Assembly: GCA_014653355.1 (NCBI GenBank)
Contig: JACWEO010000004.1
Span: forward strand, 40,784 to 104,783
Length of the DNA stretch: 64,000 nucleotides
Source: Pelagibacterales bacterium SAG-MED47
GTDB taxonomy: Bacteria; Pseudomonadota; Alphaproteobacteria; Pelagibacterales; Pelagibacteraceae
Direction of reading: 5' to 3'
The notes beneath the pieces are model-generated. The model saw only the letters and a list, made by a program, of their open reading frames with translations. It was not told the origin of the DNA and searched no databases. This document shows, piece after piece, positions 45,117 to 52,181 of this stretch. Each line of letters opens with the position of its first letter. Position 1 is the first letter of the stretch. The translations under genes and the position numbers were made by a program.

Positions 45117-45772
45117 TTTTTCTCTAAAAATAACTTTTTAACAATAAATACAGCAATTAACATTCCGATAAGCTCAGCTAAAATATAATAAGGAGTGTTT
45201 AAATAATTTATACCAGTAAACGAATCTGTAAAAGTTCTAGCAATTGCAACAGCTGGATTTGCAAAAGATGTTGATGAAGTAAACCAATAACCAGCAGTAA
45301 TATAAAGACCAACACTAGCAGCAACAGCAATTTTACCTGACTTCATTGAACCAAAAATTATCACTATAAGTCCTAATGTTGCTATTACCTCAGATGTTAG
45401 TATATAAATACCATCTCTTGACTTAGTAGATAATTCATAAATTTCATGTTCAAAAAAGAAATTAGCTAAACCAACACCAATTAAGCAACCAACCAATTGA
45501 GCAATAATATAAAAGGGTAATAGTTTCTTTTTTAATTTACCCGTTATTGTCATTGCGATACTTACAAATGGATTAAAATGAGCTCCTGATACATCAGCAA
45601 AAACTGTAATAAGAACAAATAAACCTGCTCCTGTTGCTATTGTGTTTGCAATTAACATCACAGCAATATCATCAGTTAAGTTTTCTGCCATTAAACCTGA
45701 ACCAACAATAATCATTACTAAAAAACAACTGCCTAATAGTTCAGCAAGAAAATAACGACTTTTATTTTTCAT
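45113..45772 (-). CDS. MIP family aquaporin, AqpS-like arsenite channel candidate
   Basis: This 219-residue membrane channel has six helices and the two MIP half-helices. The first is GAHFNPFVSIAM, with NPF in place of NPA. The second is SFANPAVAIARTF, a regular NPA. It overlaps the arsenate reductase gene by 11 bases on the same strand. In Sinorhizobium meliloti an aquaglyceroporin (AqpS) encoded with ArsC lets arsenite leave the cell, and this pair suggests the same. Water or glycerol transport alone is the alternative. Confidence 0.8.
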   Translation of the reverse strand: MKNKSRYFLAELLGSCFLVMIIVGSGLMAENLTDDIAVMLIANTIATGAGLFVLITVFADVSGAHFNPFVSIAMTITGKLKKKLLPFYIIAQLVGCLIGVGLANFFFEHEIYELSTKSRDGIYILTSEVIATLGLIVIIFGSMKSGKIAVAASVGLYITAGYWFTSSTSFANPAVAIARTFTDSFTGINYLNTPYYILAELIGMLIAVFIVKKLFLEKN

Positions 45773-46193
45773 TTATTAGTTCCTTTATTTTATTATGAAT
45801 ATTATTGTAAACTTTTTCAATTATTTCGTCTTTTTTATTTAAATCATTTGTTTCATTAAGCAATTTAACAGGATCCTCTATATCCCAATGAATTATCTGA
45901 TCTTTATTTGGCCAAATAGGGCAGACTTCGTTATTGGCATTATTACAAACTGTAACAACATAATCCATTTTTATCTGATTATTAATAAATACATTAAAAT
46001 TTTTAGAACTATAGTTTGAAATATCATAATGTTTTGATAATAAATAATTCTTCACATCTTCATTAACTTTTCCCGTTGGATTACTCCCAGCACTAAAACC
46101 TTTATATAAATCGTCGTACTCGTTATTTATTATACTTTCAGCAATAATACTTCTTGCTGAATTACCTGTGCATACGAACAATATATTCTTCAT
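45762..46193 (-). CDS. arsC: Arsenate reductase, low-molecular-weight phosphatase type
   Basis: This 143-residue enzyme has the P-loop CTGNSAR (Cys8 to Arg14, C-x5-R) and two more cysteines, Cys83 (VVTVCNNA) and Cys91 (NEVCPIWP). That layout resembles the Cys10/82/89 relay of thioredoxin-linked ArsC from Staphylococcus aureus. HWDIEDPVKL supplies the general-acid Asp-Pro. It reduces arsenate to arsenite. It follows a small membrane protein by one base pair and precedes the aquaporin. A protein tyrosine phosphatase is unlikely given the extra cysteines. Confidence 0.92.
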   Translation of the reverse strand: MKNILFVCTGNSARSIIAESIINNEYDDLYKGFSAGSNPTGKVNEDVKNYLLSKHYDISNYSSKNFNVFINNQIKMDYVVTVCNNANNEVCPIWPNKDQIIHWDIEDPVKLLNETNDLNKKDEIIEKVYNNIHNKIKELINEK

Positions 46194-46415
46194 TTAAAAA
46201 ATAACTTTATAAATACCAATTACAAACAATGGAATTTGTAATCCAAAGTTTGTTAAGATTGCTTTATCTTTGCTCATAAATCCTGCTATAGTCCATCCAA
46301 CAACTCCTAATCCATGAAAATATATATTTAACGGATATATATTTAAATTTGTAAGAAGTATTCCCATTAAAACTAAAAACGTACTAATCCACTTTAGATA
46401 TTTTTTTAAAAACAT
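46194..46415 (-). CDS. Small membrane protein, unknown, first gene of the arsenate/aquaporin cluster
   Basis: This 73-residue protein is almost wholly hydrophobic, with about three short membrane segments and a basic N-terminus (MFLKKYLKW). NIYPLNIYFHGLGVVGWTIA and DKAILTNFGLQIPLFVIGI are its clearest features, and the spacing vaguely recalls one half of a SWEET/PQ-loop unit. I do not recognise the family. It leads the operon that continues to arsC one base later. A Pho-box-like repeat lies on its strand 21-49 bases upstream. Confidence 0.75.
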   Translation of the reverse strand: MFLKKYLKWISTFLVLMGILLTNLNIYPLNIYFHGLGVVGWTIAGFMSKDKAILTNFGLQIPLFVIGIYKVIF

Positions 46416-46436
46416 AAAATCCCCTTTTGTTGTTAT

Positions 46437-46465
46437 TATTTCAGTTATGTTAAGAATTTATTACA
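46437..46465 (-). promoter_or_regulatory. Pho-box-like direct repeats upstream of the arsenate/aquaporin cluster
   Basis: On the minus strand three units lie 11 bases apart: TGTAATA (46465-46459), CTTAACA (46454-46448) and TGAAATA (46443-46437). The first equals the third unit of the pstS box; the others differ by about one or two bases from the local pattern. The box ends 21 bases from the ATG at 46415, or 32 if only the first two units are used, so the leader would be short. Weaker than the pstS site. Confidence 0.45.
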
Positions 46466-46484
46466 GTTTATAGGAAAAATAATC

Positions 46485-47213
46485 TTATTTATTGTTTTCC
46501 CAATCAAATCTTGGAAAAGAGTCAAAAATTTTAAAGATACCATCCGACCATTGATCACAAACCTTGGAATATTCAGTATCAGTAATATTTAAGCATTTTT
46601 GTGAGGCAATTTTATATTCATCTTTTTTATACACAGCAAAATCAATAGGAGGGCCAACTGTTAAATCACTTTTTAAAGTTGAGTCCATTGAAATCAAAGC
46701 ACATCTTGATGCATCACCAATAGACACGCTTGGTTTTATAACTCTATCCAAAATAGGTTTACCGTATTTTACTTCACCAATAACTAGATAAGGTTTGCTA
46801 TCAGCTGGCTTAATATAATTTCCCTGAGAGTACACTAAGTACAATTCTAATGGTTGACCTTTAATTTGACCACCAACTAAAAATGACGAACCTAATAAGA
46901 CTGTATCTGTGTTTATTCCTTTTGGGGCTGAATGTTTAATATTCAATGATCCAATGTAAGATGCAATTTGGTCGAAATCTTTGCATGTGTTTAAATTTAT
47001 ACCATTGTCACCTTTAAGATCGTTTTCAATAGATTTATATACTGCTTGAGATGTACCTAAATTTCCAGAAGTAACTATAATGACACTCCTATCTCCAACG
47101 TCATGAACAAACATTTTTGAGTAAATGTTAACATTATCTAATCCTGCATTTGTTCTAGAGTCTGAGGCGAAAACAATTCCATCTTGAGCTTTAATGCCAA
47201 CACAATAAGTCAT
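46485..47213 (-). CDS. Anbu-type bacterial proteasome-like hydrolase
   Basis: This 242-residue Ntn hydrolase of the proteasome beta-subunit fold begins MTYCVGIKAQDGIVFASDSR. Thr2 would be the N-terminal nucleophile once Met is removed, with Asp18 and Lys33 (YSKMFVHD) in the usual catalytic positions. This matches Anbu, the ancestral beta subunit found in proteobacteria, which forms helical or open-ring assemblies. SIGDASRCALISMDSTLKSD is the family's conserved C-terminal part. It is divergent from a circularly permuted ATP-grasp protein, the usual partner of Anbu. Its cellular substrate is not established. Confidence 0.88.
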   Translation of the reverse strand: MTYCVGIKAQDGIVFASDSRTNAGLDNVNIYSKMFVHDVGDRSVIIVTSGNLGTSQAVYKSIENDLKGDNGINLNTCKDFDQIASYIGSLNIKHSAPKGINTDTVLLGSSFLVGGQIKGQPLELYLVYSQGNYIKPADSKPYLVIGEVKYGKPILDRVIKPSVSIGDASRCALISMDSTLKSDLTVGPPIDFAVYKKDEYKIASQKCLNITDTEYSKVCDQWSDGIFKIFDSFPRFDWENNK

Positions 47214-47285
47214 AAGTATTAATAACCCTTATTTACCTATCATATATTTAAAATCAAGCATAGCTGATATAACTATATCGCAATT

Positions 47286-47313
47286 GATTGTTTACCTTAA
47301 TTATTAAACAATC
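47286..47313. promoter_or_regulatory. 9-bp inverted repeat at the start of the ATP-grasp gene
   Basis: GATTGTTTA (47286-47294) is mirrored by TAAACAATC (47305-47313) with a 10-base loop, ending 5 bases before the ATG at 47319. It lies in the 105-base divergent region between the Anbu gene and the ATP-grasp gene. It could be an operator for both, or an RNA hairpin that covers the ribosome entry site, since no Shine-Dalgarno sequence is visible there. Confidence 0.45.
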
Positions 47314-47318
47314 CTTTG

Positions 47319-48761
47319 ATGAGCGGGAAACTCTGGGATAATTACAATGCTACTAAAGCATATGATGGTTATTTTACCAATGAAAATAAATTAAGAAAAC
47401 ATGCCGTTATAATTTCAAATATTTTAGAAAGATACGGCAAAGAAAAACTCCAAGAAATTGAGAAAAATTGTCAAAGTACAATAAGTGCTAGAGGAATAAA
47501 TTTTAGAGTGTATGCGGCTAATAACAGGGCAGAGGAGAAGAAATGGCCTTTAGATATTATTCCTAGGATAATTCCTAAAACACAATGGAATAAGGTAACT
47601 AAAGGTCTTAAGCAAAGAGTAAAAGCCTTAAACTTATTTATAGATGACGTTTATAATCAAAAGAAAATTTTTAAAGATAATATTATACCTAGAGAAATTA
47701 TTTTTAACTCACCTTATTATGTAAAAGAATGTGAAGGATTTTCACCAAAATATAAATCTTGGGCAAATATATCTGGAGTAGATTTAATCAGAAATAAGAA
47801 TGGAGATTACCTAGTTCTAGAGGACAATCTTAGAGTACCTTCAGGGGTTTCTTATATGCTTGAGAACAGAATGGTTATGAGAGATGTCTTTCCTGAACTT
47901 TTTACTAGATATAAAGTTGCTTCAATACATCAATATACTAACAAACTTTTTAATTGTATGAATGAATGTATACCTAAAAAAACTGCTCATCCACACATGG
48001 TAGTTTTGACGCCAGGTATTTATAATTCTGCTTATTTTGAACATTCTTTTTTAGCTGAACAAATGGGTATTGCATTGGTAGAAGGAAAAGATCTTTTTGT
48101 TGAAAATGATATGGTTTTCATGAAAACTGTAAAAGGTCCTTTAAAAGTTGATTGCATTTACAGAAGACTAGATGATAATTTTTTAGACCCAAAGGCCTTC
48201 AATAAAGACTCTGTCATTGGTGTTCCAGGTTTATTCAAATGTTGGTTAAAAAAAAACGTGGGTATTATTAATGCAGTGGGTACAGGTGTAGCTGATGATA
48301 AAGTTGTTTATTCATACGTAAATAGAATGATAGTTTATTATTTAGGAGAACAACCCATCTTAAATCAAGTCGAGACTTATTTGTGTAATGATGAAAGTCA
48401 AAGAAAATATGTTTTAAAAAATCTATCTAAATTAGTTGTAAAACCTGCTAATGCATCTGGTGGATATGGAATAATGATTGGTCCGAAGGCTTCTACAAAA
48501 GAAAGAGAAGAAGTGGCAGCGAAGATCAAAAAAAATCCAAGAGAATATATTGCACAACCTTTAGAAACACTGTCAACAGCTCCAACAATTACAGAAAAAA
48601 ATATAGAGCCTAGACACTTAGATTTAAGACCCTTCGTTTTAAGTGGTAAAACTAATTATGTAACAACTGGCGGCCTGACTAGGGTTGCTCTTAGAAAAGG
48701 AAGTACAATTGTAAATAGTTCGCAAGGTGGTGGATCAAAAGATACTTTAATAGTTGATTAA
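47319..48761 (+). CDS. Circularly permuted ATP-grasp protein (DUF404/DUF407 type)
   Basis: This 480-residue protein matches the circularly permuted ATP-grasp family: GINFRVYAANNRAEEKKWPL and WPLDIIPRIIP near the N-terminus, LVLEDNLRVPSGVSYMLENR (about 165-185), VDCIYRRLDDNFLDP, and KLVVKPANASGGYGIMIGP with VLSGKTNYVTTGGLTRVAL later. Relatives probably form peptide or amide bonds, and together with alpha-E and transglutaminase proteins accompany Anbu. Here only Anbu is adjacent, on the other strand. I use ATG 47319 rather than the TTG at 47316. Confidence 0.85.
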   Translation: MSGKLWDNYNATKAYDGYFTNENKLRKHAVIISNILERYGKEKLQEIEKNCQSTISARGINFRVYAANNRAEEKKWPLDIIPRIIPKTQWNKVTKGLKQRVKALNLFIDDVYNQKKIFKDNIIPREIIFNSPYYVKECEGFSPKYKSWANISGVDLIRNKNGDYLVLEDNLRVPSGVSYMLENRMVMRDVFPELFTRYKVASIHQYTNKLFNCMNECIPKKTAHPHMVVLTPGIYNSAYFEHSFLAEQMGIALVEGKDLFVENDMVFMKTVKGPLKVDCIYRRLDDNFLDPKAFNKDSVIGVPGLFKCWLKKNVGIINAVGTGVADDKVVYSYVNRMIVYYLGEQPILNQVETYLCNDESQRKYVLKNLSKLVVKPANASGGYGIMIGPKASTKEREEVAAKIKKNPREYIAQPLETLSTAPTITEKNIEPRHLDLRPFVLSGKTNYVTTGGLTRVALRKGSTIVNSSQGGGSKDTLIVD

Positions 48762-48807
48762 CTTTTATTAAATATTATTTACACGAGTTTATTAGAGAGT
48801 AACTATA

Positions 48808-49146
48808 TTATAAAAAATTAGTTATATATTTATGAATAAAGAAACCAATAATTAACAATCCTAGGCCTGCACCATAAATCATTAAGAAATTCATATTTAA
48901 AGATTTTGCAAAGAAGAAGGGTAAAAAAAATAGATAACTTATAGGTACAGCAACCAATATACTTTTAGTAAATAGAATTGTTTTTTCTATATCATTGTGT
49001 TCATAGTAAGAAAAAGCAATAGCAATAAGCGATACAAGTGGAAGAGCTATAATAAATCCAGCTAATTTCGGATTTTGTCCAGATAACCAGCTCGCAAAGG
49101 CAATAATAAGAGCAGCACTGATAACTTTAGCGATGAATAGAATCAT
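48808..49146 (-). CDS. DUF3147-like small integral membrane protein
   Basis: This 112-residue protein has four hydrophobic helices. KLAGFIIALPLVSLIAIAFSYY and the following NDIEKTILFTKSILVAVP match the pattern of the DUF3147 family, whose function is not known. It is divergent from the Zur-like regulator, and the palindrome at 49183-49200 lies 37 bases upstream of its start, so it may share that control. It is convergent with the ATP-grasp gene across 46 bases. Confidence 0.7.
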   Translation of the reverse strand: MILFIAKVISAALIIAFASWLSGQNPKLAGFIIALPLVSLIAIAFSYYEHNDIEKTILFTKSILVAVPISYLFFLPFFFAKSLNMNFLMIYGAGLGLLIIGFFIHKYITNFL

Positions 49147-49182
49147 AGATAAATATTATATCATATTTCTTGACTTATTATT

Positions 49183-49200
49183 GTGATGTTATAACATAAC
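49183..49200. promoter_or_regulatory. Zur-box-like palindrome at the Fur-family regulator gene
   Basis: ATGTTATAACAT (49186-49197) is a perfect 12-base palindrome inside an 18-base imperfect one, GTG at the left edge and AAC at the right. Zur operators in proteobacteria centre on the same ATGTTATA...AACAT pattern. TTGACT at 49170-49175 with TAACAT at 49193-49198 (17-base spacing) would make a promoter whose -10 lies in the palindrome, so the regulator would repress itself. It ends three bases before the ATG at 49204. Confidence 0.6.
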
Positions 49201-49203
49201 AAT

Positions 49204-49569
49204 ATGTCAAATAAGGAATTAGTCTTTAATATTATAAAAAAATCTTCAAAGCATTTAACTGCTTATGAGATATTAGATAAACTTCAAAAGGTTAAAAAAA
49301 CACAACCTATGACAGTTTACAGAGCTCTTGATAGCCTAATAGAAGAAGAACGAATTCATAAATCTAATCAAACAAAAACTTTTATGCTGTGCAATCATTT
49401 ACATTCAAAAAATCACAGTACAGCAATCGCCATATGTAAAAAATGTGGAGATACAGAGGAGTTAAAATCTAGTCTTTTTGGAAGTTTGTTTAAAAAAAAC
49501 AACGTAAAAAAATATGATTTTAATACATTTAACATGGAAGTTTTAACTACTTGTAAGGATTGTAATTAA
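49204..49569 (+). CDS. zur: Fur family transcriptional regulator, probably Zur
   Basis: This 121-residue regulator has a winged helix (about 1-75, LTAYEILDKLQKVKKTQPMT and VYRALDSLIEEERIHK) and a dimer/metal domain. The structural zinc site is made of two knuckles, ICKKCGD near residue 80 and TTCKDCN at the C-terminus. FMLCNHLHSKNHSTA fits Zur better than Fur or PerR. It is shorter than most Fur proteins because the N-terminal arm is trimmed. A Zur-like palindrome lies at its own start and a His-containing membrane protein is translationally coupled (one-base overlap). Confidence 0.8.
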   Translation: MSNKELVFNIIKKSSKHLTAYEILDKLQKVKKTQPMTVYRALDSLIEEERIHKSNQTKTFMLCNHLHSKNHSTAIAICKKCGDTEELKSSLFGSLFKKNNVKKYDFNTFNMEVLTTCKDCN

Positions 49570-50033
49570 TGAAAAAAATAAGTTTTTTAACTTTAGCGAT
49601 GTGTATTTTTGGTTTTACATTTGTTAGAGCAGCAGAAGGTCATTCACATGAATTACCAGAGTTTCTTCACTTTATGGAAGAACTAATAGAGGAACATAGC
49701 ATTTTAAGAGGAGCAACTTTTGGCTTTATTCACACATTAATACCTTTAATTGGATTTTATACTGGTTGGAGTATCAATAGATTTCTTAAAATTATCTCTA
49801 ATGGAGCGATTGCTGGTATAGTTGGAATAGTTTTAGCTCATATCATTGCAGACTTTATAGCAGCTTTAGCTGACCCAGATTTACAAAGTGCTGCTTTTGG
49901 AATTGTTATCGGTGGTTTCCTTCCATTATTGGCAGTTCCTTTTTTAGAAAAATATGTCACTAAGAGCAGATATCATACAGTTGTTGGTGACCACGAAGAT
50001 CTAAAAAAAGATTTGAAAAGAAAACATAGATAG
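49569..50033 (+). CDS. Zur-coupled membrane protein with histidine-containing exported N-terminus
   Basis: This 154-residue protein has a signal-like N-terminus (ISFLTLAMCIFGFTFVRAA), then a periplasmic segment EGHSHELPEFLHFMEELIEE with His/Glu residues suited to metal binding, and three to four membrane helices with conserved-looking FIHTLIPLIGFYTGWS and AHIIADFIAALADPD. It ends in a charged tail DHEDLKKDLKRKHR. I do not recognise the family. Its start overlaps the stop of the Zur-like gene, so a role in zinc or other metal handling is a reasonable guess, not shown. Confidence 0.8.
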   Translation: MKKISFLTLAMCIFGFTFVRAAEGHSHELPEFLHFMEELIEEHSILRGATFGFIHTLIPLIGFYTGWSINRFLKIISNGAIAGIVGIVLAHIIADFIAALADPDLQSAAFGIVIGGFLPLLAVPFLEKYVTKSRYHTVVGDHEDLKKDLKRKHR

Positions 50034-50047
50034 TATTTAATATAAGG

Positions 50048-51046
50048 GTGAGTACGGTTTCCCTTACACTAGATGAAATATTTGATTTAGCTAAAAAGAC
50101 TTTATTAGCTAATGGATGTGATGATGAAACAGCATCTATATTATCAGATTTAATCAGAAATGCTGAACGTGATGGTTCTTTATCTCATGGTTTATTTAGA
50201 TTACCAGCTTATGTAAGTGGTTTAAAAAGTGGAAAAATTAATGGTAAAGGAAAGCCAGAAATCAAAAAGATTTCAGCTTCAGTAATTAAAGTTCAAGGTA
50301 ATAATTGTTTAGCACCTGTGGTTTTAAATAAAGGCATACCTGAATTAATAAAAGCTGCAAAAGAAAATGGTGTTGCAGTACTTGCAATAAATAATTCTCA
50401 CCATATGGCTGCGATGTGGCCTGAAACAGAAAAATTAGCAGAAGAAGGTTTAGTTGCTTTTGCTTGTACATCTTATAAGCCTGCAGTAGCACCTGCTGGC
50501 GCAATCAAGCCATTATTTGGAACAAACCCAATATCATTTGCTTGGCCAAGACCAGGAAAAACTCCTGTAGTTTATGATATGGCAACAGCCTCAATGGCAA
50601 TGGGTGAAGTTCAAGTGGCTAAAAGAGAAGGGCATAAGGTACCTCTTGGAACAGGATTAACTAAAGAAGGTAAAGAAACTACTGACCCAGGTGCAATAGC
50701 TGATGGTGGTGTATTATTACCTTTTGGTGGTTATAAAGGTTCAGCAATTGCTATGATGGTTGAATTAATGGCTGGTGCTTTAGTTGGTGATAATTTTAGT
50801 TTTGAAACAGCTGCTAAAGATAATAATGATGGTGGTCCACCAAGTGGAGGAGAATTTATTCTTGCTATCTCTCCTGATAAAACTGCAGGAACAAATTGGC
50901 AAAAACATGCAGATGAATTCTTTGATAAGATGAAATCAATGGGTGAAGTAAGATTACCTGGGGAAAGACGACATAAAAACAGACTTGATAAAGGTCCTCG
51001 TAACATTAACGAGGAATTAGTTAATAAAATAAAATCTTTAAGCTAA
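50048..51046 (+). CDS. Ldh_2 family reductase, delta-1-pyrroline/piperideine-2-carboxylate reductase-like (DpkA)
   Basis: This 332-residue NAD(P)H-dependent oxidoreductase is of the malate/L-lactate dehydrogenase 2 family. NAERDGSLSHGLFRLPAYV, INNSHHMAAMWPETEKLAEE and FGTNPISFAWPRPGK, with VYDMATASMAMGEVQVAKR and PFGGYKGSAIAMMVELMAG, are nearest to DpkA-type imine reductases that make L-proline or L-pipecolate. The His in NNSHH is the family's catalytic residue. Malate/ureidoglycolate dehydrogenase is the alternative. The start is GTG at 50048, 14 bases after the previous gene. Its end overlaps xthA by nine bases tail to tail. Confidence 0.82.
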   Translation: MSTVSLTLDEIFDLAKKTLLANGCDDETASILSDLIRNAERDGSLSHGLFRLPAYVSGLKSGKINGKGKPEIKKISASVIKVQGNNCLAPVVLNKGIPELIKAAKENGVAVLAINNSHHMAAMWPETEKLAEEGLVAFACTSYKPAVAPAGAIKPLFGTNPISFAWPRPGKTPVVYDMATASMAMGEVQVAKREGHKVPLGTGLTKEGKETTDPGAIADGGVLLPFGGYKGSAIAMMVELMAGALVGDNFSFETAAKDNNDGGPPSGGEFILAISPDKTAGTNWQKHADEFFDKMKSMGEVRLPGERRHKNRLDKGPRNINEELVNKIKSLS

Positions 51047-51814
51047 TTTAATTTCTATGGGGGTGTGATCTGAAGGTTTTTCTCTACCTCTAGGGTCTTT
51101 ATTAATATTTATAGATTTTATTTGGTCGATTAAAGAGTTTGAAACTAAAAAATGATCTATTCTCATCCCATTATTCTTTTGCCATGCACCTCTCATATAA
51201 TCCCAAAAAGTATAACCTTCTTTCGTTTCATTAAAATGTCTATAAACATCACTAAAACCTAAATTTTGCATCTCTCTAAATTTTTTTCTTATTTCTAATC
51301 TATACAAAGCATCATCTTCAAAACTTTTTACATTATAGACATCTTCAGCAGCGGGGATCACATTAAAGTCACCTGCGAGAATAATATTCGAATTTTTTTT
51401 AGATAAAGACTTTAATTGTTTAATCAATTGATCCATCCAATTTTTTTTATAGTCATATTTTTCTGTATCAACTGGATTTCCATTAGGAGTATAGATATTA
51501 ATTAATTGAACAATTTTTTTCTTATACTCAAGCTCAGCAGAAATTATTCTTGATTGTTTTAATTTATCTTTAATTAAATCTGTTCTAATATTTTTTAATT
51601 TTCCTTTTGAAATAATAGCAACACCATTATAACTTTTTTGTCCAAATACATGACTTTCATAATCCATAGATGAAAAATCATCATAAGGAAAATTTACATC
51701 TTCAGTTTTGATCTCCTGCATCATTAAAATATCTGGTTTATACTTTAAAAGATAACTTTTGATATTTTCAATACGAGCTCGTACGGAATTTACATTCCAG
51801 GAAGAAATGAGCAT
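51038..51814 (-). CDS. xthA: Exodeoxyribonuclease III
   Basis: This 258-residue AP endonuclease/3' exonuclease of base excision repair has ISSWNVNSVRARIENI at the N-terminus, MMQEIKTED (metal-binding Glu), VAIISKGK, ILAGDFNVIP, GYTFWDYMRGAWQKN and, at the end, PSDHTPIEIKL with the catalytic His. I chose ATG 51814, which overlaps the erpA stop. The frame open from 51844 adds residues inside erpA that no homologue has. erpA-xthA overlap is common in alphaproteobacteria. Confidence 0.95.
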   Translation of the reverse strand: MLISSWNVNSVRARIENIKSYLLKYKPDILMMQEIKTEDVNFPYDDFSSMDYESHVFGQKSYNGVAIISKGKLKNIRTDLIKDKLKQSRIISAELEYKKKIVQLINIYTPNGNPVDTEKYDYKKNWMDQLIKQLKSLSKKNSNIILAGDFNVIPAAEDVYNVKSFEDDALYRLEIRKKFREMQNLGFSDVYRHFNETKEGYTFWDYMRGAWQKNNGMRIDHFLVSNSLIDQIKSININKDPRGREKPSDHTPIEIKLA

Positions 51815-52131
51815 TAAAGAGAGAAAGACACTCCACAACCGCAAGAAGATTTAGTTTGTGGATTTGTTATTTTAAATTGTTCACCTATTAACTCCGAAAC
51901 ATAATCAACTTCAGATCCTTTTAAAAGATCAGCAGAGGCTTTATCAATTAAAATATTTTCAAAATTTAAATCATCTGCAGCTTTTGATTGATCAAATGTA
52001 AATTCATATTGAAATCCTGAACATCCACCACCTTTGATGGCGATTCTAAAAAAAGACCCCTTATCTTTTTTTGACAACAGAGTATTGATCTGTTTTAGCG
52101 CTTTATCAGTAAATTTAATTTCTTTTATCAT
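51814..52131 (-). CDS. erpA: Iron-sulfur cluster insertion protein ErpA/IscA
   Basis: This 105-residue A-type carrier has the three cluster-binding cysteines: Cys37 in KGGGCSGFQYEF, and Cys97 and Cys99 in SSCGCGVSFSL. FTDKALKQINTLL at the start also matches the family. It delivers Fe-S clusters to apo-enzymes. It is divergent from dgt across 50 bases and its stop overlaps the xthA start codon. Confidence 0.93.
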   Translation of the reverse strand: MIKEIKFTDKALKQINTLLSKKDKGSFFRIAIKGGGCSGFQYEFTFDQSKAADDLNFENILIDKASADLLKGSEVDYVSELIGEQFKITNPQTKSSCGCGVSFSL

Positions 52132-52181
52132 TATTGATCACTGGTATTACTAATATAATACTTATTAATTTATTTTAAAGG

